A stretch of 64,000 nucleotides of DNA from Bifidobacterium primatium. Lineage in GTDB: Bacteria > Actinomycetota > Actinomycetes > Actinomycetales > Bifidobacteriaceae. Below, in pieces: positions 1-9,364 of this stretch. The stretch is from positions 152,969 through 216,968 of the forward strand of contig NZ_PEBI01000005.1 in NCBI RefSeq assembly GCF_002802875.1, read 5' to 3'. How positions within the stretch are numbered: the first letter of the stretch is position 1; each line of letters opens with the position of its first letter. The notes under the pieces were generated by a model, which worked only from the letters and a program-made list of their open reading frames with translations, was not told the origin of the DNA and did not search any database. Both the position numbers and the translations under genes were made by a program.

Positions 1-1277
1 CCGTACATGACGATGCCGGCGCCGCCGGGCAGCGCGTCCAATCGGGTGCGTATCGCGTTCATGGTGTCGACGTCCATCAATCCCATCAGGTCGAATCGGA
101 AGCCGTCGATATGGTATTCGCGCGCCCAATATTCCACGGAATCGACGATGTATTTGCGCATCATCGGCCGTTCGGAGGCCATGTCGTTGCCGCAGCCGGA
201 ACCGTTGGAGAGCGCGCCGCCGGCGTATCGGCGGCAGAAATAGCCCGGCACCATGCGCTCCAGCCAGTTGTCGACGGAATACATGTGGTTGTAGACCACG
301 TCCATGATGGCCTTGAAGCCGTTGCGATGCAATGCCTGGATCATCCGCTTGCATTCGCGGATGCGCACGGCGCCGTCGAACGGGTCGGTGCTGTAGGAGC
401 CTTCGGGAACGTTGTAGTTGACCGGATCGTAACCCCAGTTGAAGGGTTTGCGCGCGGGGTCGGCGTCCGGCTTGGAGGCTTCGCGCGCGGCGGCCTCGTC
501 CACCGAGCCGAAGTCGAATATCGGCATCAGCTGCACGGCGGTGACGCCGAGACGCCGCAGATACGCCATGCATGTGGGGAATTCGCTGGTGTCGTCCACC
601 CTCGTCTCGTCGTGGGTGAACGCCAGGTAGGTGCCGCGATGCTCGGCGGGGATGCCGCTGTGCGGGTCGTTGCTGAAGTCGCCGACGTGCGTCTCCCATA
701 CGACGAGTTCGCTCAGCGGGATGTTCGGGGCCTTGTCGTCGGCCCAGCCTTCGGGGTCGGTCCGCCGCAGGTCGACGACCATGCTGCGCCGGCCGTTCGC
801 ACCGGCGGCCCGCGCCCATGGATCGGCCGTGCGGGACACGTGACCGTCGGGGAAATACGCCACGTAGTCGTAGAACGTGCCGTGGCCGGCGCCGTCGATA
901 TGCGCGACCCAGGTGCCGTCGGGCCGGCCGTCGGCGCCCATGCCGGGTGTCATCGCATAGGTGGCGTACGGCTGGCGGGAGACGTCCTCGTCGCCTTCCT
1001 CGCCGGTACTGGTGCTCGGCGGCAGGGTCGGTTCGCGATGCGAGGCCGCCATGCTGGCGCCGCCATAACAATCCCCGCCGTCGTGGAACAGGCGCAATTC
1101 CACACGGCTGGCGGTCGGCGCCCACACGCGGAACGTGGTGCCGTCGCGATCGGCACCTTCCGCTTCCCGGTCCCGGCCGCCTTCGTCCGCCGCCCGTTCG
1201 CTGTCGGGAATCGCCCCCAGATCGTCGCCCTCGTACGGCTGCAGATCGTCAATCGCCGGAACACCTGAAACACTCAT
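1..1277 (-). CDS. pulA: Type I pullulanase (GH13), 3' end off the window
   Basis: Debranching enzyme that hydrolyses alpha-1,6 links in pullulan, glycogen and starch limit dextrins. Only the first 425 or so codons lie in the window; the C-terminal part runs off the left edge. The reverse-strand reading starts with ATG at 1277. It shows a CBM48-like segment (FRVWAPTASRVELRLF, near residue 50), the pullulanase type I signature NWGYDP near residue 280, GH13 region I (DVVYNH, Asp326) and region II (GFRFDLMG, with the expected nucleophile Asp396). A downstream tract rich in Cys and Gly (GSGCGNDMASE) is also typical of type I pullulanases. Family assignment is firm; substrate preference is inferred. 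Confidence 0.88.
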   Translation of the reverse strand, partial: MSVSGVPAIDDLQPYEGDDLGAIPDSERAADEGGRDREAEGADRDGTTFRVWAPTASRVELRLFHDGGDCYGGASMAASHREPTLPPSTSTGEEGDEDVSRQPYATYAMTPGMGADGRPDGTWVAHIDGAGHGTFYDYVAYFPDGHVSRTADPWARAAGANGRRSMVVDLRRTDPEGWADDKAPNIPLSELVVWETHVGDFSNDPHSGIPAEHRGTYLAFTHDETRVDDTSEFPTCMAYLRRLGVTAVQLMPIFDFGSVDEAAAREASKPDADPARKPFNWGYDPVNYNVPEGSYSTDPFDGAVRIRECKRMIQALHRNGFKAIMDVVYNHMYSVDNWLERMVPGYFCRRYAGGALSNGSGCGNDMASERPMMRKYIVDSVEYWAREYHIDGFRFDLMGLMDVDTMNAIRTRLDALPGGAGIVMY

Positions 1278-1330
1278 CTCGCACCCCCGTTGGCACATCG
1301 CTTCCACACAGCAATCTACCAGCCGAGAAT

Positions 1331-1476
1331 CCGAAACCGCGAGTTGTGGGTGTTTGCTTTTCGAGATACCGGCAAACCCGAAAACCACAACCGCGAATTC
1401 GCAACGTTTCTCAGAGAAGGCACCCGCCAGAAGACCGTAATGCGCGCAAACAAGCACCCACAACTCGAGTTTTCGG
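1331..1476. terminator. Long imperfect inverted repeat between the monooxygenase and pulA
   Basis: A segment around 1331-1358 (core GAGTTGTGGGTG) is repeated in inverted orientation around 1450-1476 (core CACCCACAACTC), with a third partial copy near 1381-1400. It follows the 3' end of the monooxygenase gene and precedes the pullulanase start (both minus strand), so it probably ends the upstream transcript. No clear T-run was seen. Confidence 0.45.
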
Positions 1477-1485
1477 CGTAAAGAA

Positions 1486-2892
1486 CTACTTCGACACCTT
1501 GTACCGGTAGCCGCGGTGGTTCGGGTTGAGGTAGTCGCCCTTGCCGAAGAGCTTGTTGCGCAGCGTGCCGGGCGTGTATTCGGTCTGGTAGACGCCACGC
1601 TCCTGCAGGATCGGCACCACGTAGTCGATGATGTCCTCGAACGTGCCGGGGTTGGTCACGTAGGCAAGGTTGAAGCCGTCCACGTCGGTGAGTTCGGCGA
1701 TGCGCTGCAGTTCGTCGGCCACCTGCTCGCCGGAGCCGACGATGACCGGGCTGTTGCCGCCGATGGCGCGGCGCACGGCGATGTCGCGCACCGTCCAGCG
1801 CCTGCCGTCGTCGCCGGTCACCTTCTGCATGTTGGCGGCCGTGGACTGGATGGCGTTGGAGTCGATGTCGTCAAGCGGCTGGTCGAGGTCGTACTTCGAA
1901 AGGTCGGTGCCAATCCAGCCGGAGTAGAGCGTGAGCGCGCCTTCGGTGGAGGCGTAGCGCTCGTAGTCGTGGTACTTGTCCCACGCCTCCTGCTCGGTGT
2001 TCGCGGTGATGGCGGTAAGCATCATGAAGATGCGGGCGTCGTAGCGGCCACGGCCGGCGGCCTCCAATGCGTCGCGCACCTTCTTCACCTGCGGGGCGAT
2101 GAGTTCGGGCGTCGGGCCGGTGACGAAGATGGCCTCGGCGTTCTCGGCCGCGAACTTGATGCCGCGCGGCGAGGTGCCGGCCTGGAAGATCACGGGCGTG
2201 CGCTGCGGCGACGGCTCGCACAGGTGGATGCCCGGCACGTCGAAGTATTCGCCGTGGTGGTTGATCTCATGCACCTTCGTGGGGTCAGCGTACACGTCGT
2301 TCGCCTTGTCCTTCACGACGGCGTCGTCTTCCCACGAGCCCTCCCAGAGCTTGTAGAGCACCTCGAGGTATTCGTCGGCGTAGTCGTAGCGCTTGTCATG
2401 CGGGATGTCCTGCTGGCCCATGTTGCGCAGCGCGGACGGCAGGTAGCCGGTCACGACGTTCCATCCCACACGGCCGTTCGTCAGATGGTCGAGCGAGCTC
2501 ATGCGGCGGGCGAACGTGTACGGATGCTCGTAGAACACGCCGGCCGTCACGCCGAAGCCGAGGTTCTCGGTGGCCACCGACATGGCCGAGACCAGCGTGG
2601 TCGGGTCGTTGATGGGCAGCTGCGAGGCGGTGCGCAGTGCGGAGTCCACGTTGCCGCCGTACACGTCGAAGTATCCGACGAGGTCGGCGATGAACATCGA
2701 ATCGAACTTGCCGCGTTCGAACAGTTTCGCCAGTTCGACCCAGTGGTTGATGTCGGTGTAGTCGGCGGAACGGTCGCCGGGGTAGCGCCACATGCCGGAC
2801 GACTGATGGCCCACGCAGTCCTTGACGAATCCGTTGAAGTGAATCTGTCGTTTGGCTGCGTTCGATTCGGTGCTGGCGGCGTTGTTCCCCAC
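1486..2892 (-). CDS. FMN-dependent LLM-class monooxygenase (NtaA/SnaA/DszA family)
   Basis: Predicted bacterial luciferase-like flavin monooxygenase, 468 residues, the usual length for the NtaA/SnaA/DszA subgroup. These enzymes use reduced FMN and O2 on nitrilotriacetate, sulfones and similar small substrates. Family hallmarks are the N-terminal stretch around HQSSGMWRYPGD, SLDHLTNGRVGWNVVTGY near residue 140, and RTPVIFQAGTSPRG near residue 230. The start is GTG at 2892, chosen because AAAGGA lies 7 nt upstream. No flavin reductase gene is next to it. It lies downstream of the nickel transporter genes on the same strand. An O2-using enzyme is unexpected in an anaerobe; a role in scavenging sulfur or nitrogen compounds is speculation. 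Confidence 0.8.
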   Translation of the reverse strand: MGNNAASTESNAAKRQIHFNGFVKDCVGHQSSGMWRYPGDRSADYTDINHWVELAKLFERGKFDSMFIADLVGYFDVYGGNVDSALRTASQLPINDPTTLVSAMSVATENLGFGVTAGVFYEHPYTFARRMSSLDHLTNGRVGWNVVTGYLPSALRNMGQQDIPHDKRYDYADEYLEVLYKLWEGSWEDDAVVKDKANDVYADPTKVHEINHHGEYFDVPGIHLCEPSPQRTPVIFQAGTSPRGIKFAAENAEAIFVTGPTPELIAPQVKKVRDALEAAGRGRYDARIFMMLTAITANTEQEAWDKYHDYERYASTEGALTLYSGWIGTDLSKYDLDQPLDDIDSNAIQSTAANMQKVTGDDGRRWTVRDIAVRRAIGGNSPVIVGSGEQVADELQRIAELTDVDGFNLAYVTNPGTFEDIIDYVVPILQERGVYQTEYTPGTLRNKLFGKGDYLNPNHRGYRYKVSK

Positions 2893-3082
2893 TGCGGCGT
2901 CCTTTCATGGCGGCATCCCCACGGCATCGTTCACCGGGGATGCGTTTGACGATTTCGGCGCGCACCTCCCCCGGCGCGCGTCATGGCTATCGCCATTATG
3001 ACGCCCGCGCACGGGTCGAAACCGCCAAAATCGCCAACCGCCGTATAGACGTTGCTTATCAGCGCTTATCAAGCCGCGGAAT

Positions 3083-3829
3083 TCAGCGCCGGCCTTCCAC
3101 GGAACCGTTGACGGGGTCTTCGGAGTCGTCGATGGGACGGACGGCAATGCGGCGGGAATGCAGCGCTTCGACGATGTCGTGATGATGGGTGGAGACGAGG
3201 ATGGTCTTGCCGGCGGCGACGAATTGGTTGAGCACACGCACGACGAGGGCGGTGTTGCGTTCGTCGAGTCCGTCGGTGGGTTCGTCGAGCACGAGCAGGT
3301 CGGGATTGAGCGACATGCAGCAGGCGATGGCGACGCGTTTCTTCTCGCCGCCGCTCAGCCGGTACGGCGCGCGGTCGGCGAAGCGTTCGAGCTCGAACAG
3401 GCGCAGCACGTCGCGGGTCCGTCGCCGGATCTCATCGTCCGGCAATCCCATCTGCGCGGGACCGAACGCTATCTCCTCCTCCACCGAGGGGCAGAACAAC
3501 TGGGTTTCGGAGTTCTGGAACACGAAGCCGATGCGCTGGTGCAGCCGCTTGGCGAACGCCTTGTCGGCAAGCGCGGCTTTGGTGATGGTCTCGCCGTCGA
3601 ATCGGTATTCGCCGGAGTCGAGGAATTCCAGACCGTTGAGAATACGCATGATGGTGGTCTTGCCGCTGCCGTTGGGACCGAGCAATGCCACGGACTCACT
3701 GCGGCCTATGGTCATATCGAAGTCGCGCAGCACTTCACGCGGAGGGTCGCCTTCCACGCCCGGATAGGCGAAACATGCCCCACGCAGCTCCACCAGGGGC
3801 CGTTCCGCCTCGCGCACCGTGCTCACCAT
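3083..3829 (-). CDS. cbiO: ECF-type nickel/cobalt transporter ATPase
   Basis: ATP-hydrolysing subunit of an energy-coupling-factor metal transporter, 248 residues. Walker A is GPNGSGKTT, the Q-loop is FVFQNSETQLF, the signature is LSGGEKKRVA and Walker B is LLVLDEPTDG, followed by the switch His (STHHHD). It is the last gene of cbiM-cbiQ-cbiO on the minus strand, beside the urease accessory genes, which argues for nickel over cobalt. AAGGAG ends only 2 nt before the ATG at 3829 and 5 nt before the next codon, GTG at 3826, so the true start may be the GTG. Confidence 0.9.
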   Translation of the reverse strand: MVSTVREAERPLVELRGACFAYPGVEGDPPREVLRDFDMTIGRSESVALLGPNGSGKTTIMRILNGLEFLDSGEYRFDGETITKAALADKAFAKRLHQRIGFVFQNSETQLFCPSVEEEIAFGPAQMGLPDDEIRRRTRDVLRLFELERFADRAPYRLSGGEKKRVAIACCMSLNPDLLVLDEPTDGLDERNTALVVRVLNQFVAAGKTILVSTHHHDIVEALHSRRIAVRPIDDSEDPVNGSVEGRR

Positions 3830-3915
3830 TGCTCCTTACATCTCGAAAAGCTCGAATCCGGCTTCGACCATGCCAATCGCCGGTCTCGTCTCCGGCATTG
3901 TCACCGGCAGGTCGG

Positions 3916-4755
3916 CTACCCGAAATATACCGCCATCGCAATCATCACAGCAATCATGACCGCATAGACTGCGTTCGCCGCAGTCAGCCAACGTTGCTTC
4001 GGTATGCGGTATTCGCCTTCGAATCCTCGGCAGAGCATGGATTCGCCCATCTCCCTGGCGCGCCGATTCGCCAGCAGGAACACGGCGCCGAGCACATGAC
4101 CGGCCGAGGCCATTTTGCGCCGGTCGCGTCCGACGCTGCGCAGACTCAGCGAGTCGAGTAGCATCAGCATCGACCGGCCGAGGATGTCGATGAACTGGAT
4201 GGTCACATCACAGACATACACCACCGAGTTCGGCACATGCAGGCCGCGAAGTCCTGCGATCAGACGGTTCCACGGCACTGTTCTCGCCAATCCGACGGTC
4301 AGCGACACGGTGATGAACGCCCTGATGAACAGCCGCATCGGAGAACCGTACTGCCCGAGGAATATCGCCGGCAGGGCGACCAGCGCGCTCAGCACGGCGA
4401 CCCCCAGACCGGCGAATACCACGGTCCGCATCAGCCGGACCGGTCTCACGGCCAGCACCGCCAACACCACGGCCAATACCATGTAGTCGAATGTCATATT
4501 GCGGGTCATATTGACGCAGACGATGGCGGCCATCAATCCCAACAACCGCAACGACGCGGAGACGTTTCCGAGCGCCCTGTCAATCGGACCGTCCACGAGT
4601 CCGGGCTGGCCGCCATCGGCAACGGCGGCCAGCGCCCTGCCGAATGCGCCAAGGTTCTTCTCCACGAACGTCGATCGATCATCGGCCGGTTCATAGGATT
4701 CGGAGACGCCCAGCCAATCGGGGAACGACGTCGATTCCCCATCCACTCCGGTCAC
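3916..4755 (-). CDS. cbiQ: ECF-type nickel/cobalt transporter transmembrane protein
   Basis: Membrane coupling subunit (T component) of the nickel transporter, 279 residues. An N-terminal soluble stretch of about 70 residues precedes several hydrophobic segments, including AVVLAVLAVRPVRL and GLGVAVLSALVALPAIFLG. The C-terminal cytoplasmic part has the Arg-Gly coupling motif of CbiQ proteins (MLCRGFEGEY), expected to contact CbiO. The start is GTG at 4755 and overlaps the cbiM stop by 4 nt (GTGA), so the two are translationally coupled. cbiO follows after 86 nt. Confidence 0.87.
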   Translation of the reverse strand: MTGVDGESTSFPDWLGVSESYEPADDRSTFVEKNLGAFGRALAAVADGGQPGLVDGPIDRALGNVSASLRLLGLMAAIVCVNMTRNMTFDYMVLAVVLAVLAVRPVRLMRTVVFAGLGVAVLSALVALPAIFLGQYGSPMRLFIRAFITVSLTVGLARTVPWNRLIAGLRGLHVPNSVVYVCDVTIQFIDILGRSMLMLLDSLSLRSVGRDRRKMASAGHVLGAVFLLANRRAREMGESMLCRGFEGEYRIPKQRWLTAANAVYAVMIAVMIAMAVYFG

Positions 4756-5822
4756 GCCGTCTTCTTACCGTTCGCGCCGCCGACCGCAGCACCCAGCAGA
4801 CGGAACACAATGGTCATCACGGCGATGCCGATGACGGCGCAGAGTATATAGCCGGCCCAGGCGGGCAGCCCCTGCATGGAGTAGTCCGGCAGCAGGGCGT
4901 TCCACGAGAACCCGTTGGCAATCTGGTCGGGCACATACGTCAACCCCGTTGCGGCCTTGAATTCCTCGGCTCCCCATTCGCCGTACGCGGTGCCGGTGGC
5001 CAGCAGTCCGATGGGAGAGATGACGGCCAGTGCTCCCAGGCCAATCCACACCGGCGTCTTCAGACCGCTTGCGCCACGAGCCGCATCGGCTTCGCCGTCG
5101 ACTTTCCCAAGCCCCGCACCGGCATCGGCCACGATCTCCGGAGCCGCATGACGCACGAATTCCACGACCGCCACGGTCACGATTCCCTCGACGATGCTCG
5201 CCATGAGCAGGTGCGGAATCAGCATGGCCGGCACCGCAATCGCCATCGGATACGGGAAGTACAGCGCCTGACCGGCGGCATCATGGAACAGCACCGGCTG
5301 CATGCCGAGCTCCAGCGCCACCATCAGCGCAGCCGCCGTAAGGCCGACGTATGCGCCGGCGAACACCGCCACGCGGTTCTTCCATCCGTTATCAAGTATC
5401 TTTTGCAATAACACATATACACCGTAAGCCACGAACGGCAGTACGAACGCCATGTTGAAGCAGTTCGCGCCATAGGTGATCAGTCCGCCGTCACCGAACA
5501 GCAGCGCCTGCAGCAGCAACGCCACCGAAACGGCGACCGTCGCGTACTGCGGTCCGAGCAGGATGGCGATGAGCGATCCGCCGACCGCATGCGCCGTGGT
5601 GCCGCCGGGGCACGGCACGTTGAACATCATGACAAGGAACGAGAACGCCGCGCCCGCGCCGAGATACGCCATCTTCTCGTGGTTCGCGTGCGTCATCACG
5701 TATTTCAGGCACAATGCCCAAACCGGAATCATGATGAGGAAGAACACCAGCCCCGTCGACGGCGACAGATAATTATCGGGAATGTGCATCGCCAGCGTGG
5801 CGGTGTTGTCGAACGTGGTCAT
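4752..5822 (-). CDS. cbiM: Nickel/cobalt ECF substrate-binding protein, CbiM-CbiN-like fusion
   Basis: Substrate-capture component of the metal transporter, 356 residues. The first 230 or so residues are CbiM-like: MHIPDNYLSP, the FNVPCPGGTTAHAVGG loop and several membrane helices. The remainder (LATGTAYGEWGAEEF, then a final helix) resembles the CbiN/PDGLE part, so this is a fused NikMN-type protein. In NikM-type proteins the N-terminal Met-His pair helps bind nickel. Here 11 residues precede MHIPD at the start preferred by the ribosome site (AAGGAAAG before ATG 5822); initiation at Met12 (5789) would restore the family N-terminus but has no visible ribosome site. It is transcribed divergently from ureE. 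Confidence 0.87.
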   Translation of the reverse strand: MTTFDNTATLAMHIPDNYLSPSTGLVFFLIMIPVWALCLKYVMTHANHEKMAYLGAGAAFSFLVMMFNVPCPGGTTAHAVGGSLIAILLGPQYATVAVSVALLLQALLFGDGGLITYGANCFNMAFVLPFVAYGVYVLLQKILDNGWKNRVAVFAGAYVGLTAAALMVALELGMQPVLFHDAAGQALYFPYPMAIAVPAMLIPHLLMASIVEGIVTVAVVEFVRHAAPEIVADAGAGLGKVDGEADAARGASGLKTPVWIGLGALAVISPIGLLATGTAYGEWGAEEFKAATGLTYVPDQIANGFSWNALLPDYSMQGLPAWAGYILCAVIGIAVMTIVFRLLGAAVGGANGKKTA

Positions 5823-5920
5823 TTGCGGCCCTTTCCTTCAGGATTTCGGGCCCAAAGACCCGAGAAATATGGTAGACAAGCCGATTTCACGTGTGTAAAC
5901 ACCACATATCCAATGCATCG

Positions 5921-5942
5921 TTTCGTTGAAATCCCAACGAAA
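5921..5942. promoter_or_regulatory. Perfect palindrome in the cbiM/ureE divergent promoter region
   Basis: Arms TTTCGTTG and CAACGAAA are separated by 6 nt. The site lies about 100 bp upstream of cbiM and 137 bp upstream of ureE and could serve either. It shares the CGTTG-N6-CAACG core with sites at 58414, 58501, 46819 and 39155 (see findings). Confidence 0.5.
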
Positions 5943-6078
5943 ATCAGGCATATCGGCATATGGGACACGCCGACGGGGCAACGGTCGCCATCGGTGATTT
6001 TCCCGTTACATAAGCGGTTTTTTTCGGCATTATTCTTGGCGGCAGATTTTCATGGCGACGCTTGCGAAAGGAATTCAT

Positions 6079-6756
6079 ATGATAGCTGACCACATCAGCG
6101 GCAACATCATCGAGAACCCGCCCAAGGACGGCAAGCTGAGCGTGCCCATCACGTTCGACTGGTTCGAGACCGACAAGAAGCGCATGGCCAAGGTGGCCGA
6201 GGACGGCACCGAGTTCGGCGTGATGGTCGGCCGGACCATCAAGGACGGCGACGTGCTCGCCGAAACCGACGACAAGCGCTACTACGCGAAGATCAACACC
6301 GCGCAGCTCATCGAAATCCCCGTCTCGTCGATGAAGGAGATGGGCCGTCTGTGCTTCGAGCTCGGCAACCGCCACCTGAGCCTGAAGGTGGAGGACGACC
6401 GCGTGCTCGTGCCGTACGACCATCCGACGATGGAATACACGAAGAAGATCGGCTTCGAGCCGCACATCATCGAAGGTGGATTCGACGGATTCCTCATCGT
6501 CAAGGCGCATGCCGGTTCGGGCACCATCATCCCCGGCACGAACAAGACCACGGGCGATGTGGCCGAGGAGGAGCAGGAGGCCGCAGCCGACGAGGCGTGG
6601 AAGAGCGAGCACGCCGACGGCCACGAGCACGGCGGACATCATCATGGTCACGCCGAACACGAGCATGCGGTCGGCGAATACGAGGTCAACGGCGTGCTGC
6701 ATCGCCCCGACGGCACGCACAGCCACGACGGCGGCCACACCTGGCACAAGCACTGA
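6079..6756 (+). CDS. ureE: Urease accessory protein UreE, nickel metallochaperone
   Basis: Delivers Ni2+ to the urease assembly complex in the cytoplasm; 225 residues. The N-terminal half has the UreE fold signature (DWFETDKKRMAK, then DGDVLAETDDKRYY). The C-terminal 45 or so residues are strikingly His-rich (HEHGGHHHGHAEHEH, and HSHDGGHTWHKH at the end), a nickel-storage tail like that of the Klebsiella protein. The start is ATG 6079, with AAAGGA 6 nt upstream; an in-frame ATG at 6052 has no ribosome site. First gene of ureE-F-G-D. Confidence 0.92.
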   Translation: MIADHISGNIIENPPKDGKLSVPITFDWFETDKKRMAKVAEDGTEFGVMVGRTIKDGDVLAETDDKRYYAKINTAQLIEIPVSSMKEMGRLCFELGNRHLSLKVEDDRVLVPYDHPTMEYTKKIGFEPHIIEGGFDGFLIVKAHAGSGTIIPGTNKTTGDVAEEEQEAAADEAWKSEHADGHEHGGHHHGHAEHEHAVGEYEVNGVLHRPDGTHSHDGGHTWHKH

Positions 6757-6779
6757 TTCCATCCACGAAGGAAGCCCTC

Positions 6780-7628
6780 ATGCCACGAGTCGCATCACAC
6801 GCATCCGTCACCGCAACGCCGCCCATGAGCGACGACGAGATTGAATCGCGCCATCTCGCCATGCTGCAGGTGTGCGACAGCGTGTTCCCCATCGGCGCGT
6901 TCGCCTTGTCGAACGGCATGGAGACGTTCGTGCAGCGCGACTTCCTTCGCAAGGGTCCTGATTTCGAGCAGTATCTCAAGAACTATCTCGAGGTGGCGCC
7001 GTACAAGGAGATCGGCCAGATGGTCATCGCCGGCAAGTACGCGCAGGATGCGCGGCTTTCCGCGAAAGGCCTGGAACGCAGGCTCACCGAACTGGACGAG
7101 CTGGCGTCGGCGCTGCAATCCGCGCGCGAGATTCGCGAGGGCAGCGAGCGCATGTGCGCCCGCCTCATCAAGCTCGTCGACAAGATGGATGCGGGGCAGA
7201 GCGCGGGTAACGCCGGCAACGTCAGATCGGACGCGGCCGGCCGGAACACGCACCCCGACGATGCCGGCATCGAATCTCGCAGTCCGCATCTGTCGACGTA
7301 TCGCTCGCTCATCGCCGCCGGTCGTTGCCGCGGTCTGCATTCCATCGCGATGGGCCTGTACGCGGCCGATCATGCGGCGAGTCTGCGCAGTGCAGCGGTC
7401 ACCTATGGCTATTCGCTCATCAGCGCGCTCACCATGTGCGCGGCGAAGGCGATTCCGCTTAGCCAGTTCGCCGGCCAGGTGGCGCTGCACGACTCGTTCC
7501 CGAATCTCGTGCATGCGGTCGATGTGGCGTTCACGCTCAAACCCGACGACCTCGGTATTTCCGGTGCCTATCTCGACATCGCCGCCATGCAGCACGAAAC
7601 CCTGTATTCAAGGCTCTACATGAGCTGA
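6780..7628 (+). CDS. ureF: Urease accessory protein UreF
   Basis: Component of the UreD-UreF-UreG activation complex that gates GTP-dependent nickel insertion into urease; 282 residues. The N-terminal region contains the UreF core LQVCDSVFPIGAFALSNGME, and the all-helical body continues to the end. A low-complexity insert around residues 140-165 (SAGNAGNVRSDAAGRN) lengthens it beyond the usual 225-240 residues. The start at ATG 6780 is supported by GAAGGAAG just upstream. It lies 23 nt after ureE and 42 nt before ureG. Confidence 0.9.
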   Translation: MPRVASHASVTATPPMSDDEIESRHLAMLQVCDSVFPIGAFALSNGMETFVQRDFLRKGPDFEQYLKNYLEVAPYKEIGQMVIAGKYAQDARLSAKGLERRLTELDELASALQSAREIREGSERMCARLIKLVDKMDAGQSAGNAGNVRSDAAGRNTHPDDAGIESRSPHLSTYRSLIAAGRCRGLHSIAMGLYAADHAASLRSAAVTYGYSLISALTMCAAKAIPLSQFAGQVALHDSFPNLVHAVDVAFTLKPDDLGISGAYLDIAAMQHETLYSRLYMS

Positions 7629-7670
7629 CCGCACACGCTGCACCACACCAAACAACCAAAGGAGAATCCC

Positions 7671-8279
7671 ATGTCATACGTACGCATCGGCGTCGCCGGC
7701 CCGGTCGGTTCCGGCAAGACCGCCCTCATCGAGCGCCTGACCCGCAAGATGGCCGACGAATACAGCATCTGCGTGGTCACGAACGACATCTACACCAAGG
7801 AGGACGCCGAGTTCCTCATCGCGAATTCCCGCCTGCCCGAGGACCGCATCGTCGGCGTGGAGACGGGCGGATGCCCGCACACCGCCATCCGTGAGGACTG
7901 CTCGATGAATCTTGAGGCGTGCGAGGCCATGGCCGAGGCGCATCCGGACGTCGACATCATCTTCGTGGAATCGGGCGGCGACAATCTTTCCGCCACGTTC
8001 AGCCCCGACCTCGCCGACGCCACGATCTACGTGATCGCCACGGACGAGGGCGACAAGATCCCGCGCAAGGGCGGCCCGGGCGTCACCCGCTCCGACCTGC
8101 TGGTCATCAACAAGGCCGATCTGGCGCCGCTCGTGCACGCCGACCTCGACGTGATGGCCCGCGACAGCAAGAAGATGCGTGGCAATCGCCCGTACATCTT
8201 CACCGATCTGATGGGCGGCGCCGGCGTGGACGACGTCATCAACTGGATTAAGAAGGACGTCCTCTTCGAAGGCAAATAA
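7671..8279 (+). CDS. ureG: Urease accessory GTPase UreG
   Basis: SIMIBI-class GTPase that powers nickel delivery to apo-urease; 202 residues, the normal length. The P-loop is GPVGSGKT at residues 10-17. The conserved metal-binding Cys-Pro-His motif is present ([12 protein letters not shown]), as are the switch region ([17 protein letters not shown]) and the guanine-specificity motif (INKADL). AAAGGAG precedes the ATG. Third gene of the accessory operon. Confidence 0.96.
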   Translation: MSYVRIGVAGPVGSGKTALIERLTRKMADEYSICVVTNDIYTKEDAEFLIANSRLPEDRIVGVETGGCPHTAIREDCSMNLEACEAMAEAHPDVDIIFVESGGDNLSATFSPDLADATIYVIATDEGDKIPRKGGPGVTRSDLLVINKADLAPLVHADLDVMARDSKKMRGNRPYIFTDLMGGAGVDDVINWIKKDVLFEGK

Positions 8280-8327
8280 TCCGTTCATTCCACGCCATAG
8301 CCCATGCCTTAGATTTCGAGGATCACC

Positions 8328-9332
8328 ATGCCCAGCAGCACCTTCCGTCTTGCCACCGCGTTCCGCAACGGCCGGACCAAAATCGACGACGTGTATTTCG
8401 AGGCGCCGTTCAAGCTCATGACGCCGTTCGTGAACGGACGTCATGCCGACTTCATCGTGATGCTCGCCTCGCCTGGTTTTCTCAAGGGCGATGACGCGCA
8501 TATCGTATGTGATTTCGGCCCCGGCACCGATTCCACGTTGAAGACGCAAAGCTACGAGAAGGTACTGGACACGGCCGACGGCGAGGCGAACCGCACGATC
8601 GACCTGACCGCGCGCGGCGACGCGAAGGCCGTGTTCCTGCCGTTCCCAGTGATTCCGTTCCATAACAGCACGTTTACGAATGTAACCCAAGCACATATCA
8701 GTCCCGAGTCGACGTTCGTGTATGCGGACGTGGTGACGTGCGGGCGCGTGGGCATGGGCGAGCGCTGGCGGATGCGCCGCTTCACGAACCGGCTGAGGGT
8801 GACGGTCGATGAGTCGTTGGCGTCGGACGACTATCGGAGGGCCTTGGGCGAGACTCCGGAAGAGCGGCCGAAGCGTGGCCGACCGCGTAAGCCGGAGCAT
8901 CGTTCGCGGCTCGTGTTCGCGGACCGGCTGCTGCTCGAACCCGAGCATTTCGACTACGAGGAGATGGGCATGTGGCGCGAGTACACGCACTGCGGCGTGC
9001 TGTATGCCCACATTCCCGAAACCGACCCCGGCTATGACCCCGATGCGCTGGCCGACGCCGAGCATTCGCCGTATGCCGCGTCGTCGGGTGCGGCGACCGG
9101 TTCCAAGGACCCGAGGCTGATTCCCGATGTACGGCAGCGCATCGCCGCAGCACGTACGGCCGCCGAGGATGCGCAGATCGACCGCATCCGTGCGTTCGCG
9201 GAGGAAACGGGCTTCGAAGGCGAATTCGGCGCAAGCCGCGTCACGAACGGCATCTGCGTACGCATTCTCACCAAACGCGGCGACGACGCCTTCGACTTCA
9301 TCAAGTCGGCCGCCGACATCATCTCCGCATAA
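8328..9332 (+). CDS. ureD: Urease accessory protein UreD (UreH)
   Basis: Scaffold that binds apo-urease and channels nickel from UreF/UreG; 334 residues. Recognised from the N-terminal core (TKIDDVYFEAPFKLM), from the segment FLPFPVIPFHNSTFTNVTQ, and from its position as last gene of ureE-F-G-D. The middle has a charged, variable insert (ETPEERPKRGRPRKPEHRS). It converges on ureC, with a perfect hairpin between the two stop codons. Confidence 0.85.
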   Translation: MPSSTFRLATAFRNGRTKIDDVYFEAPFKLMTPFVNGRHADFIVMLASPGFLKGDDAHIVCDFGPGTDSTLKTQSYEKVLDTADGEANRTIDLTARGDAKAVFLPFPVIPFHNSTFTNVTQAHISPESTFVYADVVTCGRVGMGERWRMRRFTNRLRVTVDESLASDDYRRALGETPEERPKRGRPRKPEHRSRLVFADRLLLEPEHFDYEEMGMWREYTHCGVLYAHIPETDPGYDPDALADAEHSPYAASSGAATGSKDPRLIPDVRQRIAAARTAAEDAQIDRIRAFAEETGFEGEFGASRVTNGICVRILTKRGDDAFDFIKSAADIISA

Positions 9333-9364
9333 GACGATATTCCTCTTTCCCGGTTTCCCGGTCT

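Noticed and set aside
5823..6078. Nickel/cobalt or cobalamin riboswitch between cbiM and ureE, or a NikR site
   Set aside because: No conserved riboswitch boxes were found, and the palindrome does not resemble the NikR half-site GTATGA.
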